NCBI RefSeq assembly: GCF_002127325.2 | Contig: NC_035444.2 | Span: 83,069,675 to 83,133,674 of the forward strand | Length of the DNA stretch: 64,000 nucleotides | Direction: 5' to 3' | DNA from: Helianthus annuus | Lineage: Eukaryota > Streptophyta > Magnoliopsida > Asterales > Asteraceae | Part shown: positions 57,600 through 64,000 of the stretch, piece after piece | Numbering within the stretch: the stretch's first letter is position 1 | How the letters are laid out: each line of letters starts with the position of its first letter | Translations under genes and position numbers: made by a program | The notes under the pieces: model-generated | Databases searched by the model: none | The model's input: only the letters and a program-made list of their open reading frames with translations | Told to the model about the DNA's origin: nothing

Positions 57600-58200
57600 T
57601 TCCGCCTGTTGTGACAGCACCTGATATGTTGATTCCTCACAACGTCTAAAGAAATCATCCCATTGAAAACATCATTGGACCTACAAATGATGATGTTCTT
57701 ACCAGAAGCAAATTAGGGGCAATCAATACATGTATTTATTTATTTATGTTTTATTTCTCAAATAGAACCTAAAAGTATTGATCTTGCTCTTTAGGAACTA
57801 GGATGGGTGGATGCTATGCATGAGGAGCTGAATCAGTTTGAGAAGATGGGAGTATGGAAGCTGGTGACGTTGCCTAAAGGAAAACACGCTTTGGGAACTT
57901 GTTGGGTTTATTGAAATAAACAAGATGATACAGGAGTTATTGTTCGAAACAAGGCTCGTCTGGTGGTTCAAGGATTCAGACAAATTGAAGGTTTAGACTA
58001 TGATGAAGTTTATGCTCCTGTTGCTCATCTTGAAGCCATTCGTATCTTTCTGGCATATGCATCCTACATGGGTTTCGCTGTTTATCAAATGGATGTAAAA
58101 ACGACATTCTTGTATGGGAATGTGAAGGAAGAAATCTATGTCGAACAACCCTGGGTTTCGTCGATCATGAGAAAGAAGGATTTTCTTCTAAGTTAGACAA
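57600..58200 (+). pseudogene. pol: J copia reverse transcriptase, first part
   Basis: NIIGPTNDDVLTRSKLGA leads into [43 protein letters not shown] and [20 protein letters not shown]. Several nonsense codons and frame changes. Confidence 0.88.
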
Positions 58201-59260
58201 GGCACTATATGGGTTGCACCAGGCTCCACGTGCCTGGTATACTACCCTCACAAAGCATCTATTGGCTCATGGATACACTCGGTGTACCATTGATCAAACG
58301 TTGTTTATCAAAAGAGTTGCTCAGGATTTTATCCTTGTGCAAATCTATGTGTAAGGAATATGAGGTGATAATGAAAAAGAATTTCGAGATGAGCTCGTTA
58401 GGAGAGATGACGATGTTTCTGGGTATGCAAGTTCGTCAAAGCTCAAAAGGAATTTTGAATCATCAAGGAAAATATGTGATTGAAGTTCTTGCCAAATTCA
58501 AACTTTCATATTCAAAGCCATTGGATTCACCCATACCAAAGAAACCAATGTTAAATGAAGATGCTAAAGGAGTACTTGTTAACCAAACACTGTACCGTTC
58601 TATGATTGGTTTATTGATGAATTTAACAGCAAGCAGACCTAACATCATGTTTTTTGTTTGTCAAAGGGCTCATTATCAGACTAATCCTAAACTCTCACAT
58701 CTTACCGCTGTGAAACAAATTAAATATATATTAAAGGAGCTCCATGTTTGGGGCTTTGGTATCTAAGAAATTCAAACTTTGACATGTTTAAATTTTCTGG
58801 TAGCAACTTTGGAGGAATTGACATGGATATGAAATCAACATCAGCTAGATGCCAATTCTTGGGCGACAAGCTTATATAATGGCACTACAAGAAGCAGCAA
58901 ACTGTTCCACTCTCAACTGCAGAGGCAGAATATGTTGCAGCATCTGCATGATGTTCCCAGTTTATTTGGATGCAACATCAGCTTCAGGATTATGGTTTGA
59001 CTTATCTTAACACTACTAAATATTGAGATAATGATGCCGATATCCAAATTGTTAAAAACCCTGTTTTCACTCCAAAACCAAGCACATTGACATCAAAGCT
59101 CATTTCATTAGAGGTTGTTATGATAAAGGTCTTATTAAACTTAAACAGATCCATACTGATGCTAACACAACGGATCTTTTTACAAAACCTGTCACCAACT
59201 CTAGGTTCAGAGTGCTTGTGGACCTTCTAAAAATGATACGATTCACCAATAAAAAAAGCG
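58200..59260 (+). pseudogene. pol: J copia reverse transcriptase end and RNase H
   Basis: The YVDD catalytic strand is lost: FILVQIYV is joined by deletion to KEYEVIMKKNFEMSSLGEMT. Then MFLGMQVRQ and SRPNIMF. RNase H is seen as VPLSTAEAEYVAAS and HIDIKAHFIRG in shifting frames, ending TDLFTKPV. The element is dead. Confidence 0.88.
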
Positions 59261-59315
59261 AAGGTGTGTGTCTACCATGAAATTTAGGCATAAAGTATTC
59301 TACTTTGCACAAATT

Positions 59316-59325
59316 AAGGGGGAGA
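59316..59325 (+). promoter_or_regulatory. J polypurine tract
   Basis: AAGGGGGAGA follows the RNase H remnant. The 3' LTR should begin soon after. About 150 bases with no clear TG start remain before K. Confidence 0.65.
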
Positions 59326-59504
59326 AAAATTTACGGGAAATTAAATAAATGTTCATGTTAAAGGGCTAGACTAACACACGTAAGGTGCTATGGTTGAAAA
59401 GACTAGGCTCTATTGTGATGTATCGGTAGGCTTGACGCTCAAAATGATAAAAAGAAACTAAGTGATGTAAACATAACAAACTATGTGCTTTGTGGGTAAC
59501 ATGT

Positions 59505-60394
59505 TGTAACGCTTCGCTTTTTAGTACTATCCTTATTTAGAAAGTGTAATCGTATTTCTATTTATGGAAACTTGTATTCGTATCATATTCATATTTCGTT
59601 TCCAAATTTGTAATCCGAGACTTTGATCGTAATGAAATTCATTCTTTATACATATTTGTTATACATGCAACCAGTTGTTTAAATACGTGTTTTGATACTT
59701 ATTACACGTACAAATACCTATACATGCATTCGTAATACCCGAATTATACTTACATACATTTTATATACTTGAAAACATGTTAAAATACATAGTTTTAGCA
59801 TAAAATGATGAAAAATCAAAGTTCAGGGACTAAATTGCAATAAACTCAAAAATCTGGCAAAAAGAGGCGTGGTGCTATGCGACCAAAAACCCAATTCACC
59901 TTGGCGTAGCACCAAGCCCCTTAATCTGCAGAAACATGTTTTCAGCTCATGTATTGGCCATTTTCTCCGTCCCCAGTCAACATTCAAGCTCCTTCAACAC
60001 AAACCCTACCTCATCTCTATATAAACAAGCCTACAATCTTCCATTTTCACTTTACAAGCTCTTCTACACTCCTAAAACTCTCTCAAATTTGTTATAATTG
60101 CAAGAACAAGGAAGAATCTTCTAAGTTCTAAAATGAGTTCAAACTCACTTTTCTTCACCTTTTCTCCATCTTTTCTTCCTCTACAAAGCTTGGAACACCT
60201 CTAGGAGTGTTTCCACAAGTTTACCATGGTAAACTAGGGTGGCACATTTGATGTCCGAACTTTCTGTTTTGGAAGAACTTTGATTTAAATATTTATAAAC
60301 ATGTTAAAACTTATACAATGTTGTACCTACCTTGCCTCTTGTCACGTCCATGGTTTGAGAGCTTGTGTATGGTTGATTCTTACAAGTTTAGAGG
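59505..60394 (+). mobile_element. K: gypsy-type LTR, interrupted by G
   Basis: Starts TGTAACGCTTCG. Upstream of TATA (CTATATAAAC, 60017-60026) are GGTGCTATGCG and its near-complement CGTAGCACC. The R/U5-like part continues until G begins. Its other end is not in view. Confidence 0.6.
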
Positions 60395-62946
60395 TGCAAA
60401 CTATCACACCCCAACCGATGGCGGAATCATCGGGGCGCGACACTAGGCGAATCAGATTGCTCAAGAGAATCCATAACAACTAAATTGCGACAGTATTTAA
60501 TGCGTTCATTATCCCATACTAACAAACAATACATTCACATAAGTTATCACAGATTTCTTATCCTCTCGAACAATACAAATCCGGCAACATAGATTTTAGG
60601 TGAGTTTCTAGACTTCCTAGCTTGATTTGATGTAGACTGCGACTAAACCTGCAACATACGCTAAAATAATGTCAATACAAAAGTATTGGCGAGCATACAG
60701 GTTTGTTATGTAATAGTATAATAGATAAAAGCTGTGAATTTCCACATACATAAACGTAATACACGACATATATACTCACAAAACTGATACTACCAGCTAA
60801 CTCCTTCAGCTACGATTGCGATTGCTAAACTAGACCCCGTCAGGCGCAATAGTACTATACTAGACATGGTGGAACGTCGCGAGTATAAGTCCTAGCACAT
60901 ATGTAACTAGCATCACGTATAACTATGCACGTAAGTCATTCGCAAGTGATAAGTAGTTTATGCATTTGATGTAATTCGATTTGATAGCAACGTATGTTAC
61001 ACCCAAAAGTGCAAAAGCAAAAAGGGTTCAAGTATACTCACAGTCGGTGTTCGGCGAGCAAACACAACTTGGTTGGATTGAAAGGAGCGCGTCCAAGATT
61101 ACCCTGATTTTAGATCGATAGCGTGAGCGTTGAATTGTGCGTTAAACGAAGTAAGGTGTCAATGGATCGGACCGTACTCTGATCGGATGGCAATCCGATC
61201 GTGTGGTCGGTCGATTTGATGAAAGATGTGTTTGTTTATGATGGTTTGCCTTTTGAAGTTTTTGTTGTAGCATTTTGAAAACATAGAAGTATCACTACTT
61301 TTCAAGTCGATCGATCGAATGACCGCTCAATCGGGCGATAACCCGATTGGTTGGATACTTTAGTGACAACAAGTTCACAGCAGTTTGGTCACTCGATCGG
61401 AGCGTGGTCCGATCGGGTGACAATTTGTTTGTATTGAATATGTTGAAAATTGTCTAAGTGTTGAAGTCTAAACACCACATGGTCGGGTGGTAGTCCGTTC
61501 AAGGTTTAAACTCCAAATTGTTGAAATTTAAGACAAGTGTGGGACCCAAGTTGAAATCCGATCGGATGACTGTCCTGTCCGTTCGGGTGTCTGCCCGTCC
61601 ATTCGGATGACTGCCTATCCGTTCGGATGACTACCTGTCCGAGCGGATGACTGTCCAATCGAATGACTGTCCGATCGGACGGCAATCCATCCAAACGATC
61701 TAGTTGTCCTTGGAACTTGACAAATTTGAAGGTTTTTGGCGGTTTTGATCGAGGCGGTGTTGTGACATGCTACACAAAAGAAACCCCATCTCGAACCAAG
61801 GGACCCGATCGGACAGGAATCACCCAAATCTGGCCGGTTTACTGATTCGTGATGGTTGTTCTTGGTTAACCCGAAATCGGTCGTCTCTGTGTTAGAAAAC
61901 AGATCTTGAACCAACACGACACTAAGAATGAGTAGAAGGTCGGTACAAGCTCCGATTCTATTGGTCTTGAGTGCAAAAGAGTTGAAAGAAAGTAGGAAAA
62001 CCATATTTCAATCCTTTTATTCATGATTATGTGTAGATCTATGTGAAAATGTTGTTTATTCTTGTGGAAATCCTTCGGATCTGAGTTGTTCTTGGTGGAA
62101 TGAGGCCAACACTTGAAGTTCATAAGAACTCCATGATGATATCATCCTAGAACTCCTCAAATCCATTGATTTCACGGTTTAAAATTAAGATTCAAAAGAG
62201 AAAATGATGAAGAAGTGCGTGTAGATCATAGAAGTACAAGATTTGAGTTGTAAACTTACAAGAATCGCGAGAAATCGAGAGAAAATAGCCCAAAAGCGTG
62301 CCGGTCGAGTTGGAGTTGTCACATCAAGGCAATTGACGTGAGAGTGGGGGTATTTATAGGCAAGAGAGGAGAGGAGAGGAGGTGGTGCAGTGTGTCGGTT
62401 CGGATGGCTGTCGGATCGGATGGCTGTCCGATCGGATGATTGTCCGATCGGATGGCTTGTCTGATCGAATGGCTGTCCGATCGGATGGCTATCCGATCGG
62501 ATGGCCATTCTATCGAAGTGCCATTCGATCAAATGCCTCCGGTGAGCTGAGTTTTGGCGTTCCGTTTCGATCGTTAAGCGTTGTGATTGTTTGGTTACAC
62601 ATTTTCATCCTCATTTTCGTATATTTATTATAATTAGTCACATAGGGTCGTATACATATCCATATTTCAAAGTTGCAATACAATAACCGGGTTTCGTTTC
62701 GAATATGCGTTACTCTGCGATGCTTCACGGCTATCGAGGAGGGTAGAATAAGTCCTCACTCAACGTCATCGTGAGTGTTGTGATGCGATGTGTTATAGCG
62801 ATAAAGTACGCGTAATATGCGATAATGCTGCGAAATAGCGATGTATGCGATATATGCGATATAAGTACATTATGATCCGAATCTCTGGTGCTAGGCGTAA
62901 TGAGTATAACGAGTAGTAACAACGCACGAACGTGCGGGTTGTTACA
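60395..62946 (-). mobile_element. G: 3' LTR of a gypsy element (2.55 kb)
   Basis: On the minus strand it starts TGTAACAACCCGCACG next to a polypurine tract and ends GGGGTGTGATAGTTTGCA; the plus-strand left limit could be a few bases different. It has a CGCACG-AA-CGTGCG dyad at its start, a long GATCGGATGGCTGTCC array and TATA CCTATAAATA (62351-62360). Confidence 0.8.
61150..62540. repeat. GATCGGATG(G/A)CTGTCC array in the G LTR
   Basis: Four clusters: 61165-61215, 61310-61420, 61555-61695 and 62395-62535. The densest repeats the 16-20 base unit about eight times with overlapping CCGATCGG palindromes. In sense, the last cluster ends just before the TATA box. Confidence 0.9.
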
Positions 62947-62985
62947 GTCTCCCCTGCTTTTGGAAATTTCGTCCCGAAATTAATC
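62947..62985 (-). promoter_or_regulatory. G polypurine tract and palindrome
   Basis: Sense AATTTCGGGACGAAATT then AAAAGCAGGGGAGAC directly before the LTR. Confidence 0.8.
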
Positions 62986-64000
62986 CACAAGAAGGGTCGC
63001 GAGAGTTGATGCGAGTGAGTAAGCGACAAAGCGACGAGATAGCGAGCGATCGATTGAGAATTATCGCGCGAGAGCATTCCAAAGACTAAGCGAGAGTGAC
63101 GAGTCAAAGCGATTCGTATAATCAAGGCGATAACACACTCAAGAATGCGATTCTAAAGCGTTTTAAATTTTTGAAAAGTCGATTAATTAGGAAAAACTTG
63201 TTTATGAAAATCTTCTCACGGTGTGGCGTTAACTATATTGATGTCCACACCAGCGCTATGAGAAGGGTTTTGGTTAGGTTACTAAAAGATCAAAAAGTGA
63301 TTCAAACTCATCTTACGAAAATTTCTCATCACATGGCGTTGACTTGAGTCGGTTGTCACACCAGTGTTACAAGAAAATCTTGTTTGTACAAAGGTTTTTG
63401 GAAAGAGTTTTATGGGAAAAGTTGGTTTAAACTTTGTGTAAACAAGGCCTTTTTAATAATACCAAAAACTTAATTTTTAAGGTCGGCCCCGCATGGCACT
63501 TTTCCACGAAAGTTCTACAATATGGCTAAAACACTTATATATAGGAAGTACCAGCGGCGTATCCACCATGTTTTATCCATATGGCATCCGTCTCGTGAGG
63601 CAGTGTCACCCATAATACGGACAAATTTGCGATGACTCGATCCAAACGGGAAAAGGGTTGGATCGAGTCTTGAAAGGGCGAACTGAGCGATGAAGTCGTT
63701 TTCGAGCTCAGTTCAGTGACGAGCGAGTGCGGGAAGCGATAAGATGTACGCGATAATTGATAACGCAACACCAAACACCAAGCATAGTAAAACGAAGACG
63801 GCGGCGATAAGCGAAAAGCGATGAGCGGCAAGCGAAAAGCGAAAAGCGATGAGCGATAGCGACAACCGTCGAGCGATACACGACAGTCGATGCGTTGCAA
63901 GCAATGGGAACATGTGATTCGATTAGATTAATCAACACCACAATTTTAACTAACATTAACCCACATGGCCTTTTTCCATGAAAGTCTGCTGATACAACTG
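62986..64000 (-). mobile_element. G 3' non-coding internal region
   Basis: No pol coding yet. It has AGCGA-rich stretches (62995-63115 and 63790-63895), inverted pairs around CACGGTGTGG/CCACACC (63218-63262), and the GGTGGATACGCCGC...TATATATAAGTG block in sense at 63572-63536. Coding should lie beyond the right edge. Confidence 0.6.

Noticed and set aside
63535..63956. Overlapping minus-strand ORFs rich in Ser, Leu and Arg
   Set aside because: They derive from the AGCGA/AAGCG repeat tract in the 3' region of G.

Overview
The window is a block of nested transposable elements from a plant nuclear genome, with no recognisable host gene. It holds Ty1/copia and Ty3/gypsy LTR retrotransposons with tRNA-iMet or tRNA-Asp primer-binding sites, chromovirus-type gag-pol, long gag-only copia elements with Sirevirus-like polypurine tracts, an Athila-like element, and a TIR DNA transposon in a (TA)n tract. 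The gag and LTR types look like those common in Asteraceae. That is an inference from family resemblance; no species can be named.

Layout. 1-995: 3' end and 3' LTR of a copia element. 996-2001: nothing recognised. 2002-4558: two decayed LTR-like segments (X1, X2). 4559-4804 and 38610-39537: the two halves of an older sequence, probably an LTR, carrying an array of small hairpins. It is split by composite gypsy A/B (4805-38609, minus strand, three LTRs and two internal regions, target duplication CAACG/CAATG). A/B is split by gypsy C (14471-38368, plus, ACCTA). The 5' LTR of C is split by gag-only copia D (14900-29375, minus, GGCAC/AGCAC). The gag of D is split by Athila-like element I (19481-26567, plus, ATTGT). 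The target duplications let the insertions be ordered, with I the youngest (about 98% LTR identity by eye).

39538-39921 and about 57600-59330 are the gag end and RT/RNase H end of an old copia element J. J is split by the older sequence just described and by decayed gypsy H (39922 to about 57535). H carries gag-only copia E in its first LTR, and gag-only copia F plus a TIR transposon in its second LTR. 59505-60394 is part of a gypsy LTR (K). It is interrupted by the 2.55 kb LTR of another gypsy, G, whose internal region runs off the right edge.

How the parts work together. D, E and F encode only long CCHC Gag proteins and no protease, integrase or RT. I encodes one intact protein with a Tyr/Pro/Glu-rich repeat domain and a protease-like fold without its catalytic motif. 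These four would need enzymes supplied in trans. A and C once encoded full gag-pol, but both are broken.

Two things stand out. The transcribed leader of I holds a large structured-RNA candidate with a duplicated hairpin whose stems differ by compensatory changes. Many unrelated LTRs or leaders also carry their own family-specific short dyad or motif array, often just upstream of a TATA box.
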